Source: CAWBKV01 sp041946675 (GTDB taxonomy: Archaea; Halobacteriota; Methanosarcinia; Methanotrichales; Methanotrichaceae). From it: a DNA stretch of 64,000 bases. Position numbers and translations under genes: made by a program. Positions within the stretch are counted from its first letter, which is position 1, and every line of letters begins with the position of its first letter. The DNA lies in NCBI GenBank assembly GCA_041946675.1, contig JBHGAU010000006.1, positions 3,666 through 67,665 on the forward strand, written 5' to 3'. Shown in pieces: positions 25,418-34,817 of the stretch. A model generated the notes under the pieces. It was given only the letters and a program-made list of their open reading frames with translations, was not told where the DNA came from and searched no databases.

Positions 25418-27358
25418 TCATGGCACAATCCTGGCCTCGGGGCTGGCAAAGACGGTGTAAGCTAGCCCATTGAGATTATTAGATTTTTGCAGGTTCAATT
25501 TGGCATTTTTGGCTGACTGCCCTACTGAAGATCCTGTCAAGAGCCCATTATAGAAGTCTTTAGCAAACGCGAAGGCTGCATCATCATCAATCGACCACAA
25601 GGTGCCAATGAAACTAGAAGCCCCCGCACGAGCAAAAGTCCTTGCCCATCCACCTATGCCTGTAAGTGATAAAGCCTCTTGGCCACTCTGACATGCGTTG
25701 AGAAAAACTAATGGCCTTGTTCGACCGCAATTCTTTGCCCTACCAGATATGTATTCCGGTCGAAGCTCTTCTGAGTCTTCCAATTGTATTACTGACCGGT
25801 TGGGGTCACTGCTTTCAAAGATTCCATGACCAGTGAAATGCCATGCATCGAATTCACCCTGGCAGAGCGCAGCTTCTACATCTGTAAATGTAGCTGGGAT
25901 CTCAGATACATTCAGCTTATTTTTTGATAACGAAAGGAGAAAATCTCTCTCGTGGGGCGCACTAGGTAAATGGGAATCTTTGGGAGAGATGACTGCCATA
26001 TTTTTTAAGCTCAGATTATGTAGCGAACCTATATCTGGGAACCAACGCGTCACGACAAAAGCGTCGCTCAGAAATACCTCCCCCGGTTGCCCATTGACAT
26101 TACCCTGCAAATTAAGCAACTCCCAGGGTATCCAAGGCTCATTTGATAATATCTGAATGCTCAGATTCTTACAACGCAAGGACCATAGAAGCTCATGTAG
26201 ATCCTGAGGCAATAGGTTCTCTGCGAGAGAAGCACCTTTAAGAGCAAGGATTGTGGCTGATTTCTCTTGGTCTTTCGGGGTATCAAAACTTAAATTTTTA
26301 ATTTCGTTGAAGAAATTCTTAAAATATTCCACTGGATCGATCTGAATCGTTTTATCTCCGAAAGATTTCCATTTTTCCCCTAAATTTACTTTTGATCTAT
26401 TAGCTTTGAGCTTAAAGGATATATTTGATTTTCCATAATTATTCATCTCTTGGATACATAATGTGAGGTCTGGTTGCGATTTTTCTTCCAGAAGTGGGAC
26501 AAGGTTCACGCTTTCTCTATCTTCTCTTAGGCCTTCATAGTTGGCGGCTACAATATCAGGAGTTAGTTTTATTGTGCCTAATGGTTGACTACCGTTAAAG
26601 CAGTTAATGATAATTAAACCTGTTCCAATCTCAGTTGAACGCAGCTTGAATCTTCGTCTCTCGGATCTATCTTCATTTGTCACCTTTATGCTGTCCTCTC
26701 TCTGGTCCACTATTACAAAGCCCTTTAAGGCCTGGACCACGATATCCAAGTCAGTACCTAACGAGATCTCCAGATACTGGCTGTCTTTTGTCTTTATTTC
26801 TCTATCCAGCCATACCAGCAATGAATTTGTCTCTCCCAAAGCAACCTTGTTTGGAAAGTCAGCATTTAGAGTACCGGAAACCATGGGATTTGATATATCT
26901 TTGGGTCCTATTGTTCTGGTAGCAGATCGGCTAGGCAAACCGCTCCATACGCCTGTTGAAACCTCTTTTCTATATCCGTCAAAATCTAAATTTCTCTGAT
27001 GAGACGCCACATAAGCCCGTTCGTCATAGAAGCCAATTATGACATCTCGTTCTTTAATTATGAATTTACTAGGTAGAGAAATGGGATTTTCATAATCGTT
27101 TATCACAGGCACAGCATAGCACTCATCAATAGATAACTCCTCTATTGGCATGTCACCATTTTTAGAGGAGTATAGCAAATTCCAAAATTTTTCTAAGGGA
27201 TAAAGATAATAGATGCCGCGCTTCAAATCCCTAGACCATTTATTCACTATGAGTCTCATCGGTCTTATGAGTTCTATGATATCTCTGGCCTGTTCAACTG
27301 ATTGATCAGAATGTAATACTAGGAAGTCATCAATTGCCATCTTATAAAGTTGAGCCAT
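25418..27358 (-). CDS. CHAT-domain (caspase-like) protein with sensor-like N-terminus
   Basis: A 646-residue protein using the ATG at 27358 (GGGAG upstream; a TTG at 27373 would add five residues). The C-terminal CHAT protease has the catalytic histidine in FTGHG (H511) and cysteine in LNACQSG (C556), both intact. The first 115 residues (YLYPLEKFWNLL, then FIIKERDVIIGFYDE) look CBS-like. The middle, about 150-290, is beta-rich (ADFPNKVALGETNSLLVWLD). CHAT enzymes cleave partner proteins in bacterial defence or cell-death systems. It is divergent from a second CHAT gene and co-directional with the Trypco2-like gene. Confidence 0.85.
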   Translation of the reverse strand: MAQLYKMAIDDFLVLHSDQSVEQARDIIELIRPMRLIVNKWSRDLKRGIYYLYPLEKFWNLLYSSKNGDMPIEELSIDECYAVPVINDYENPISLPSKFIIKERDVIIGFYDERAYVASHQRNLDFDGYRKEVSTGVWSGLPSRSATRTIGPKDISNPMVSGTLNADFPNKVALGETNSLLVWLDREIKTKDSQYLEISLGTDLDIVVQALKGFVIVDQREDSIKVTNEDRSERRRFKLRSTEIGTGLIIINCFNGSQPLGTIKLTPDIVAANYEGLREDRESVNLVPLLEEKSQPDLTLCIQEMNNYGKSNISFKLKANRSKVNLGEKWKSFGDKTIQIDPVEYFKNFFNEIKNLSFDTPKDQEKSATILALKGASLAENLLPQDLHELLWSLRCKNLSIQILSNEPWIPWELLNLQGNVNGQPGEVFLSDAFVVTRWFPDIGSLHNLSLKNMAVISPKDSHLPSAPHERDFLLSLSKNKLNVSEIPATFTDVEAALCQGEFDAWHFTGHGIFESSDPNRSVIQLEDSEELRPEYISGRAKNCGRTRPLVFLNACQSGQEALSLTGIGGWARTFARAGASSFIGTLWSIDDDAAFAFAKDFYNGLLTGSSVGQSAKNAKLNLQKSNNLNGLAYTVFASPEARIVP

Positions 27359-27373
27359 GCATGGTTCTCCCAA

Positions 27374-27532
27374 TTTGGAGTTCTATTTATTTCATGAATA
27401 TGGTCTTAAATCCACCACCATCTTATATACTTTTTCAATAATTATATTAAATCGAGAAAGGAGAATGGTAGAAATGAATAAATTATAGGCGGCAATTATA
27501 TGCAGGAGATGAATCAGATTTGAGGTGGCAGA
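27374..27532. promoter_or_regulatory. Divergent promoter of the two CHAT genes
   Basis: The 160-base gap holds back-to-back signals. CATCTTATATAC (about 27418-27429) and AATTATATTAAATC (about 27441-27454) are TATA-like on either strand, and CAATTATATGC (27494-27504) could serve the rightward gene. GAGGTGGCAG precedes the ATG at 27533. A shared control region suggests both proteases are expressed together. Confidence 0.5.
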
Positions 27533-30500
27533 ATGATTCTCAGCTCTTCTTTGGAAAATGAATTGGGCGATAACCATCCGCTGGTACTCCAAATAAAGAG
27601 TCCCTCTTTTAAAATTAGTTGGACAGAACTTGAGGAACAAGCCGAGCTGTATAAGGATGTGCTTTCGGAATCTCTAATCTCCAAACTGGATGATGAAGTC
27701 CAGAATCACCTGATATCAGGCAGATCGAAAGATGCTTTTGATCTAGCCCTCTTCAATTTGGCCGCTGCTGTCATAATCGGTCGTGAAGTTTGGGTATCAT
27801 ACTGCGCCAAGCGACTGGACAATTTGTATCAACCATTTCTGGCCGACCCTGAAGTGGTAAACGAGTACATATTTGCCATTGAGGCATCTTTGAAACGTTT
27901 TTCCAACTCCCATCATGAGGAAAAGGCACGACTTCTTATTGGGCTCGGCAATGCTTATATCGACCGTCCTGACGGATCTAAGAGAACGAATCTGGATAAG
28001 GCACTCTCATATTTAATATCGGCAAAAGATGAAGCTCACTCAGTTACTTCAAAGTGTTTGTTGCTTATCGAAGCTTTGAACGGACTTGGCAGAGCAAATC
28101 TAGGATACATCGACGCCAGGCTTGATACAGCTGTAGAGACGTTTACCCAGGCAATCAATATAGACAAGAATTGTCCAGACGATGAATCAGACAGATGGAT
28201 GGCTACTTTGCTTCATAACAGAGGCATAGCTTACTCTAGAATGGATCGATCCTACAAAGATCAAGCTATTCAAGATATCGAGACGGCTCTTAGACTCCGG
28301 CCTAAGAATATTGCCCCCTTAGAGCATGCCGAGACACTTTCGGAGTTAGGAAATATATATTTCAGCACAGCTGGTGGCACAGTAGAGCAAGAGAAAAAAC
28401 AGCTAAAATATGCTGCCAAAAAGTACAAAGAGGCCCGAGAACTCTTCAAAGCAGCCGATCGTCCAATTATGTCGAGGAGATGCTCCCTTCAACTTGCCAG
28501 AGTTTTACGAAACATGCCAGAGCTTCATGAAGAAGATCGCCTAAAGAACTTATTTGATGCATCGAAAATTCTGGAGTCTGAACTGGCTGAAATTGAGCTT
28601 GACGAGAAGAAAGATAGCATGTTCGAATATGTGGATTTCAATGACTCATTAGCTAACGTTTATAGAGATATCTCATCCCTTTTTGAAGCCCCGGAAAATA
28701 TACGTATACGTAGCATCAGAATGGCGGAAGAACGCTATCAAAAAGCGTTGAATTTTTGGAAATCTCAGGGCGATCCTGTTATGATAGTTCGGATTCAGAA
28801 CAATTTGGGCAAATTATGGCGGGATGCCATTGATGGTGATATTAAAAAAAACCAAGAAAATGCATTAAAAGCATTCAGGAATGCATTGGACCTGGCTGAC
28901 GAGAAAAATCTGATTGTTTGGGTGGCTAAAGTAAACCAAGATTTGGCTGAATTATGGTTTAAGAGACAAGAATGGCCTAAGGCTAAGGATTGCTATATCA
29001 AAGCTTTAGAGATGCTTGAAAAAGATTGGAATAATTTGATGGGCTTTGACGAATTACAGGACCTAAGAATTAAAAGATCAACGATGAATAGAAAGCTGGG
29101 ATTATGCTATTATTATCTATCAGATATGACCAAAGCAGTAGAAGCGTTCGAAGCTGGAAAGACCTGGTATCTTGTAAACCTAATAATGCAGCGAGACACA
29201 TCTCAATTTAGCTCTAAGAGCCCTCTTCACCAGCAATTTGCCGATCTCCTGGCTAGCGATCGAAGGCTGGATGCACTATTGAGAAAAGAGAAAGTAACAT
29301 CTGCTCGGAGCCAAATTATGGATGGGAAGAGGAGGATCAAACTGGAATTAGATAAGGTCTCTGTTGAGCTGAGAAAGCAAGACCCAGATTTTATTGCGAC
29401 TGCTAAACCTCTTAGCTTCGATCAGATAAAGATGCTACTGCAGGAAGATGATTCAGCAATTGTTGAAATAAGAGTACTTTCTGACAAGGCCATAGTTTTT
29501 ATCATAACCAAGAATCATCCATTGAAGGAAAACGTTATTGCTTTGCCTGAATGCGGCTGGGATAATTGGTTCCGTCCCCTCGTAGACACTTGGATTAACG
29601 CCTATTATGATCTTAGGACCAAATTACAGCAAAGGGACCCTGGAATATGCGAAGCTTGGAATAACTGGCATAGAATAATGGAGAAAACAAATTCGGAAGT
29701 TTATTCATCCCTTTTTGCAAAATTAGACCTTAAACTTAGCGAAATGGGCATTAAAAAAATCTGCATAATACATCATAGGGCTTTAGATTATCTTCCTTTG
29801 CATGCGGCATTCTACGAAAAAGAAAAAAAGCGGATCTACCTTCAGGATAAATACGAGATAAGCTATGCTCCTAGCGCCTTAATCTTAGAGCGTTGTTTAG
29901 CTCGCAAAAGGTCTAGTTGCTCATCCAAAACTTTAGTAGCAGTAGCAAATCCACTTTGCGACTTACGTTTCAGCGATTTAGAGATAAATGTTATCCAGAA
30001 GCTATTCCATAAAGAGAACTGCATTGTTCTAAGAGATGCCGAAGCTTCAGTTCGAGCCCTGGAAGAAATTTATCAAAAGGCCGGATTCCTGCATCTTTCT
30101 TGTCATGGTAGTTTTAACATTAATAAACCCACAGAATCAGGGCTTGTCCTGGCTGGAAACGAGCTTTTAACCTTAGATAAAATAATGTATGATTTCAATC
30201 TCAAAAATAATCGACTTGTAGTCCTGAGCGCTTGTGAATCTGCCCTATCTGATCTTCAAGATACTACAGATGAGTACATCGGGCTTCCTGCAGCATTTCT
30301 GGTCGCGGGAACTACAGCGGTTGTTGGTTCCCTTTGGTTAGTCGATGATTTAGCTACATCTTTGCTTATTGAGCAGTTTTATATGAATTATCTCAATGGG
30401 CATATGACCCCTGCAGCGGCCCTTCGGGAAGCACAGTTATGGTTACGCTCCCTCTCCCAAGAAGAAGTAAAAAAGCAATTGGATAAAACGAGCATTGAGA

Positions 30501-30592
30501 ATGCAATAAGCAATTATGCAAGTATCGGAGAATCGGAAAAACCCTTTGGGGATCCCTATTATTGGGCGGCTTTCATAACCATCGGCGTATAG
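27533..30592 (+). CDS. TPR-CHAT protein (caspase-like)
   Basis: A 1019-residue protein. Residues about 100-560 are tetratricopeptide-like helical repeats (ALSYLISAKDEAHSV; AVETFTQAINIDKNC; AKDCYIKALEMLEK). Residues about 650-1019 are the CHAT domain, with histidine in LSCHGSF (H858) and cysteine in LSACESA (C901), followed by the usual LVAGTTAVVGSLW and PYYWAAFITIGV end. It belongs to the TPR-CHAT class that includes the type III-E CRISPR protease partner, but no CRISPR array or Cas gene is visible here. It is probably a signal-activated protease of a conflict system. Confidence 0.9.
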   Translation: MILSSSLENELGDNHPLVLQIKSPSFKISWTELEEQAELYKDVLSESLISKLDDEVQNHLISGRSKDAFDLALFNLAAAVIIGREVWVSYCAKRLDNLYQPFLADPEVVNEYIFAIEASLKRFSNSHHEEKARLLIGLGNAYIDRPDGSKRTNLDKALSYLISAKDEAHSVTSKCLLLIEALNGLGRANLGYIDARLDTAVETFTQAINIDKNCPDDESDRWMATLLHNRGIAYSRMDRSYKDQAIQDIETALRLRPKNIAPLEHAETLSELGNIYFSTAGGTVEQEKKQLKYAAKKYKEARELFKAADRPIMSRRCSLQLARVLRNMPELHEEDRLKNLFDASKILESELAEIELDEKKDSMFEYVDFNDSLANVYRDISSLFEAPENIRIRSIRMAEERYQKALNFWKSQGDPVMIVRIQNNLGKLWRDAIDGDIKKNQENALKAFRNALDLADEKNLIVWVAKVNQDLAELWFKRQEWPKAKDCYIKALEMLEKDWNNLMGFDELQDLRIKRSTMNRKLGLCYYYLSDMTKAVEAFEAGKTWYLVNLIMQRDTSQFSSKSPLHQQFADLLASDRRLDALLRKEKVTSARSQIMDGKRRIKLELDKVSVELRKQDPDFIATAKPLSFDQIKMLLQEDDSAIVEIRVLSDKAIVFIITKNHPLKENVIALPECGWDNWFRPLVDTWINAYYDLRTKLQQRDPGICEAWNNWHRIMEKTNSEVYSSLFAKLDLKLSEMGIKKICIIHHRALDYLPLHAAFYEKEKKRIYLQDKYEISYAPSALILERCLARKRSSCSSKTLVAVANPLCDLRFSDLEINVIQKLFHKENCIVLRDAEASVRALEEIYQKAGFLHLSCHGSFNINKPTESGLVLAGNELLTLDKIMYDFNLKNNRLVVLSACESALSDLQDTTDEYIGLPAAFLVAGTTAVVGSLWLVDDLATSLLIEQFYMNYLNGHMTPAAALREAQLWLRSLSQEEVKKQLDKTSIENAISNYASIGESEKPFGDPYYWAAFITIGV

Positions 30593-30599
30593 ACTTGGT

Positions 30600-30690
30600 G
30601 CCAAACCTATCGGATGCATCGATTATGCGCAAGAATGATCGAAGAGCAGCTGATCAACCTGCATAGGGCTTCTCACTGCCTGCAACCGCT
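30600..30690 (+). repeat. Second copy of the Cache-gene 3' end
   Basis: Bases 30612-30680 (GCATCGATTATGCGCAAGAA, then TGATCGAAGAG and GCTTCTCACTGCCTG) parallel 24553-24620 at the end of the broken Cache gene. The frame reads PIGCIDYAQE and a stop, against GCIDYTQEGSESI. The copies are clearly diverged. They flank the CHAT/Trypco2 island on both sides, so the island lies between two relics of the same gene family. Confidence 0.6.
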
Positions 30691-30719
30691 CAAATGCCGC
30701 ACGACGACTGAGAGCACCA

Positions 30720-30739
30720 GAGCATAATCAGTTATGCTC
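30720..30739 (+). terminator. Perfect 8-bp hairpin after the TPR-CHAT gene
   Basis: GAGCATAA-TCAG-TTATGCTC is a perfect stem with a four-base loop, 128 bases downstream of the TPR-CHAT stop. It could end that transcript or mark an island boundary. There is no strong T run after it. Confidence 0.4.
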
Positions 30740-31003
30740 CGAGTGTATGGCCAAAACTGTTCTTCGCATATATGTTATTAGATCACAATTGTATAAAGAA
30801 AACTATCTTATAAATTTTCTATCGATCAGCTCCACTGCTTTGTTTTAATTTATCAGTTGATGACCCTGGTTGAAACTTAATGATATCAAGGCCAGTATTT
30901 ACCATACGTACATAACATCAGTACTTAAAACATTTAATTAACACACTCAGTTCGTTATTTAGTATTAAAAGTCAGTAATTGATATGCCTCTGCAAAAGGC
31001 TTT

Positions 31004-31180
31004 ATGAAACGGAGTTACTGCTCGCATTGTAGTAAGTATTATATCGTCATTACAGACGATCGTTGCACTGAATGCGGTTCGGTCCTGGAACCATATGATC
31101 AACTAATAGATGGAGAAAGGAAACCCAAAAAACCGGGAGTATTTTCGAATCTAGGATCGCCTATCGATATCATCATATGA
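31004..31180 (+). CDS. Small zinc-ribbon protein (58 aa)
   Basis: A 58-residue ORF with two cysteine knuckles: CSHC at 6-9 and CTEC at 21-24, followed by GSVLEPYDQL. This is a zinc-ribbon of the kind seen in many small archaeal proteins. The C-terminal half is basic then hydrophobic and unrecognised. It stands alone in a 700-base gap with AT-rich sequence upstream and a weak AAAGGC site. The rest of the gap (30740-31003 and 31181-31304) shows no gene. Confidence 0.55.
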   Translation: MKRSYCSHCSKYYIVITDDRCTECGSVLEPYDQLIDGERKPKKPGVFSNLGSPIDIII

Positions 31181-31304
31181 AAATTACCATATCATTATTG
31201 GTGAGCCGCCTTATCGCTAGCCACATACCAATAAGCGCCGGAATCAATAGGCGCTGTCTCCGAATATAGCTTATGCCCAGATGACTGGCCGATAAAGCAT
31301 AACT

Positions 31305-32456
31305 TTATCGCTCAATTATACAGGTCGGATCCTCCCCCAAGACATCTCCATTATAGAAGTATGCCTTCTGCCTGCATCCTCCGCAGAGATCAAGATAATT
31401 GCACTTTCCGCATGCGCCTTTCAAGCTGGATCTGATCTCACGCAGCGCCTTCAGCTCTGCTGTTGGATTATCTATCCAGATATCCCTGAAGCTGCGCTCC
31501 CGGATATTTCCAACGATAACTTCAGGCATGAAGTGGCAGGGATGAACATCGCCCTTATAGTTTATGTTAGCAACCTTTGTCCCTGTTGAGCAGCCTCCTG
31601 CGTTTATCAGAAGCCTCCTGACATAATCCTGTTTGGGATCGCCCTTTAGAAGCTCCACCAAGTATGCGCCGTCCATCGGCGAATCGGTTGTCAGTATCTC
31701 TATATTATCATCCTTCAGCTCAACTGCAGCCTCTGCAAGGAACTTTATCACGCTGCGGCGCTGCTCCGGCGTGACATCACGATCCGCTATGCTTGTGCCG
31801 CGACCTGTTGGAACGAGATGATAAAGGCAGAATCTCGGTATTCCCTCTTCAAGAGCAGTGTTCAGCAGCGCAGGAACATCCTGCCAGTTATCTTTGGTTA
31901 ACGTAATCCTTAGACCAGTCTTTAGCCCTGCATCTCGGGCATTTCTGATGCCCTGCAGAGCTCGGCCGTATGCTCCGGAAACACCTCTGAATCGATCATG
32001 CTTCTCAGGCGAGGCCGAATCTATGCTCACTCCGACATACCTTATCTTCGCCTCGGCCAGAAGCGCTGCAGCCTCTGGGGTTATCAAGGTCCCATTTGTG
32101 GATATTACGGCTCGCAGGCCAACATCTCTGGCATGAAACGCATAGGAGTAGAAGTTCCTGCTCATGAGAGGCTCGCCGCCGGTGAAAATTACTATGGGAA
32201 CTTTCAGGTCTGCCAGATCATCCAAAAGACGCGTGCCCTCATCCAGGCCAAATTCCTCACGGCCATCGGCTCTTGCATCCATGTAGCAGTGCTTGCATGC
32301 AAGATTGCACTGTCTGGTCAAATTCCACATCACCACAGGCTTTGCATGTGTTGAGAACCTCACTAAATCAGGAGGCAGATTCTCGCATGCATACGATTCT
32401 CTGAGCGTCTTCCAGACTGTCGCCTGATCAGCCAAGGCTTTGGAAAATATTATCAT
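31305..32456 (-). CDS. Radical SAM heme-pathway enzyme, AhbC/AhbD-like
   Basis: A 383-residue radical SAM/SPASM protein. The SAM cluster is C50-C54-C57 (CNLACKHC). The C-terminal SPASM-type cysteines are in GGCSTGTK, VHPCHF, CGKCNYLDLCGGC and DPTC. It belongs to the NirJ/AhbC/AhbD group. AhbC converts didecarboxysiroheme to Fe-coproporphyrin, and AhbD makes protoheme from it. Which one cannot be settled here. It is six bases after the cobA-hemD fusion and ends the tetrapyrrole operon, which fits the siroheme-dependent heme route of methanogens that have cytochromes. Confidence 0.82.
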   Translation of the reverse strand: MIIFSKALADQATVWKTLRESYACENLPPDLVRFSTHAKPVVMWNLTRQCNLACKHCYMDARADGREEFGLDEGTRLLDDLADLKVPIVIFTGGEPLMSRNFYSYAFHARDVGLRAVISTNGTLITPEAAALLAEAKIRYVGVSIDSASPEKHDRFRGVSGAYGRALQGIRNARDAGLKTGLRITLTKDNWQDVPALLNTALEEGIPRFCLYHLVPTGRGTSIADRDVTPEQRRSVIKFLAEAAVELKDDNIEILTTDSPMDGAYLVELLKGDPKQDYVRRLLINAGGCSTGTKVANINYKGDVHPCHFMPEVIVGNIRERSFRDIWIDNPTAELKALREIRSSLKGACGKCNYLDLCGGCRQKAYFYNGDVLGEDPTCIIER

Positions 32457-32461
32457 TACTA

Positions 32462-33913
32462 TTATCTCCTGAGACCCTGCAGCATGGCACCGAAGGTAAA
32501 CTTCTCAGGCATCACATCCACTCTGATGTTCAGATGCTCAAGCTCTTCGGCAGTGGGCTTTCCTATAGCCGCAATAGTTGCATTTGCGAGTGCATCCCTC
32601 AGCTCACTCTCCAGACCGAGCTCTTGAGCCCTCTGTACCAGATAGCGGGCAGTTGAAGAGCTTGTAAAGGCGAAGATATCGATATCCTTCACATTCCGTA
32701 TCAAATCATCCAGCCTTGGGTCTTTTGAAGGGGCTACCATATAAAGAGGAATATCATCAACTGCGATGCCCCCGCATCTGAGGCTATCTGAGAGATATTT
32801 GCTTCCCTGGGCGCTCCGCAGGAATAGAATATTCTTGCATTTATTCGGCAGCATCTGCAGAAGCCCAGCAGAGCTGTACTCCTCAGGTATGAGCGGTTTG
32901 ATGCCGTATTTCTCTAAGCTTCGCTTGGTCTTGGGGCCGATCGATACAACAGTCTTTCCTGCAAGACACCTCAGTAAATCATTATTTCTAAGGGCAATTC
33001 TCACACCGTTGGCACTTGTGAAGACTATACACTCAGCAGCATTGATGCGCTCAATGGCATCGGATGGCAGAGGTATTTCTACAAGCATCAATGCAGGAGC
33101 TCCGACCGGCATGAATCCATATTCTTTGGCCAGCTTCACAGACTCATCAAGCTGGGCTGCAGGTCTCAGTATTGCGATCTTCTTTGGAGCCAATCTCTCC
33201 GAAAGTCGCACAACTTCACCCACGACAAGTATTGCAGGCGGATTTATTCCTGATTCTCGCGCCTTCGAGACAATATCCCCAAGCGTTCCCGTAACAAGCC
33301 TCTGATCTGCCCATCCGCCTTTCTCTACAATCGCAGCTGGAGTCTCAGGATTCCTTCCGCCCTCCATTAATGCTAAGACGTTCTGCTCGAGCCTCGATAC
33401 GCCCATCAAAACCACAAGCGTCCCGCCTAGCCTCGCTATTGCGTTCCAATCAAGAGGACCGTCTTTCCCGGGCTCTTCATGGCCGGTCACGATTGTGAGA
33501 GATGATGTGATGCCCCTGTGAGTGACGGGAATTCCCGCAAGCTCAGGCGCTGCGATTGCGGATGTCACGCCCGGCACAACTTCGACAGGTATTCCCTTAT
33601 CCAAAAGGGCAAGGGCTTCTTCGCTGCCTCTGCCGAAGAGGAATGGATCCCCTCCCTTCAGCCGGACGACTGTTTTGCCTTCCTCCGCCTTCTTTATGAG
33701 CAGATTATTTATCTCCTCTTGATTCATCTTATGTCTGCCGGCCGATTTTCCAACATCAATACGCTCTGCCCTGATTCCTTCAAGCATCTCAGGATTCAGC
33801 AGCCTGTCGAACAGAACTACATCTGCTTCAGAGAGGAGCCGCTTAGCCTTCAGTGTCATAAGCTCTGGGTCCCCCGGACCGGCTCCAACCAAGTAAACTT
33901 TACCTCGTGCCAA
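32462..33913 (-). CDS. Uroporphyrinogen-III methyltransferase / synthase fusion
   Basis: A 483-residue bifunctional protein starting at TTG. Residues 1-240 are the CobA/SUMT methyltransferase (VYLVGAGPGDPELMTLKAKR, GDPFLFGRG, VPGVTSAIAAPELAGIPVTH), which makes precorrin-2. Residues 245-483 are the HemD synthase (IVFTSANGVRIAL, FTSSSTARYL, AIGKPTAEEL), which closes the tetrapyrrole ring. It overlaps hemC by 14 bases. The fusion lets one polypeptide form uroporphyrinogen III and commit it to siroheme, heme or cobamides and F430. Confidence 0.93.
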   Translation of the reverse strand: MARGKVYLVGAGPGDPELMTLKAKRLLSEADVVLFDRLLNPEMLEGIRAERIDVGKSAGRHKMNQEEINNLLIKKAEEGKTVVRLKGGDPFLFGRGSEEALALLDKGIPVEVVPGVTSAIAAPELAGIPVTHRGITSSLTIVTGHEEPGKDGPLDWNAIARLGGTLVVLMGVSRLEQNVLALMEGGRNPETPAAIVEKGGWADQRLVTGTLGDIVSKARESGINPPAILVVGEVVRLSERLAPKKIAILRPAAQLDESVKLAKEYGFMPVGAPALMLVEIPLPSDAIERINAAECIVFTSANGVRIALRNNDLLRCLAGKTVVSIGPKTKRSLEKYGIKPLIPEEYSSAGLLQMLPNKCKNILFLRSAQGSKYLSDSLRCGGIAVDDIPLYMVAPSKDPRLDDLIRNVKDIDIFAFTSSSTARYLVQRAQELGLESELRDALANATIAAIGKPTAEELEHLNIRVDVMPEKFTFGAMLQGLRR

Positions 33914-34817
33914 AGGCCTTCACCGCCTCATCAACAAGTTTCCCTCCGCCCATCTCCAGAAGCCTTCTGCCAAGATCCTGAGCCTTCTGGAGGTAACCTT
34001 CCCTGATAAGTATCGATTCATCCAATCGGACGAACCTTTTGCCATCAAGCGACAGAACTTCGGCTACAACCCTTGCTGCCCCGCCTTTCACATCAGCATG
34101 AACCGCCACTGGCACTATACAACCTCCGCCGACGGCCTCAAGTATCTTCCTCTCAATCATCGTTTCTATTCTTGTAGGCATATCGTCCAATCTTCGGGAA
34201 TATAATTCTGCCGAGCTTTCCTTTTTCGCCACCACCACTATTGTGCCCTGGTTTGCGGATGGAACAAACTTTTCAGGATCAAGCACTGAATGTGCCAGGT
34301 TCAGACCCATACGCTGCATTCCGGCTTCAGCCAGCACAATAGCATCGTAATCTCCCTGGTTCAGTTTGCGGAGCCTTGTCTGGAGGTTGCCCCGCAGGCT
34401 TTTTATTGTAAGGTCCGGCCTTACCCGGCGAAGCTGTGCCGATCTTCGCATGCTCGAAGTCCCCACAACTGCGCCATCTTTCAGGTCGTCCAGCTCAAGC
34501 CCTTTTTCGCTTACAAGAATATCGTAGGGCGAATCGCGTTTCAAAATGGCGGATATCACAAGGCTTTCAGGCCGCTTCGTGGGAATATCCTTCATGCTGT
34601 GTACTGCGAGATCGATCTCGCCCGAGATCATTCGATCGTCTATCTCCGCAACGAACACGCCCCAGCCGGAGATCATATGCAGAGGCTTATCCACAAAAAC
34701 ATCTCCGCTGGTCTTGACTATGCAGAGCTCAGTCTCGATACCCAGTTTCTTCAGCAGTTCATTTACGATCTCCGTCTGGCGCAATGCCAGGGGACTGCCG
34801 CGGCTGCCGATGATCAG
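33900..34817 (-). CDS. hemC: Hydroxymethylbilane synthase, CTG start
   Basis: A 305-residue porphobilinogen deaminase joining four porphobilinogens. The conserved N-terminus reads L/M-IIGSRGSPLALRQTEIV. The dipyrromethane-cofactor cysteine is in GGGCIVPVA, and SSMRRSAQLRR is typical. No ATG, GTG or TTG lies upstream of IIGSRGS in frame; the first such codon is a TTG inside the conserved block at 34784. A CTG at 34817 overlaps the hemL stop as CTGA, which gives the normal family N-terminus. I take CTG as the start. Confidence 0.88.
   Translation of the reverse strand: MIIGSRGSPLALRQTEIVNELLKKLGIETELCIVKTSGDVFVDKPLHMISGWGVFVAEIDDRMISGEIDLAVHSMKDIPTKRPESLVISAILKRDSPYDILVSEKGLELDDLKDGAVVGTSSMRRSAQLRRVRPDLTIKSLRGNLQTRLRKLNQGDYDAIVLAEAGMQRMGLNLAHSVLDPEKFVPSANQGTIVVVAKKESSAELYSRRLDDMPTRIETMIERKILEAVGGGCIVPVAVHADVKGGAARVVAEVLSLDGKRFVRLDESILIREGYLQKAQDLGRRLLEMGGGKLVDEAVKAFGTR

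Noticed and set aside
27533..30592. TPR-CHAT as part of a type III-E CRISPR (Craspase) system
   Set aside because: No repeat array, Cas7-11 or other Cas gene is visible within the window, so the CRISPR link is not supported.
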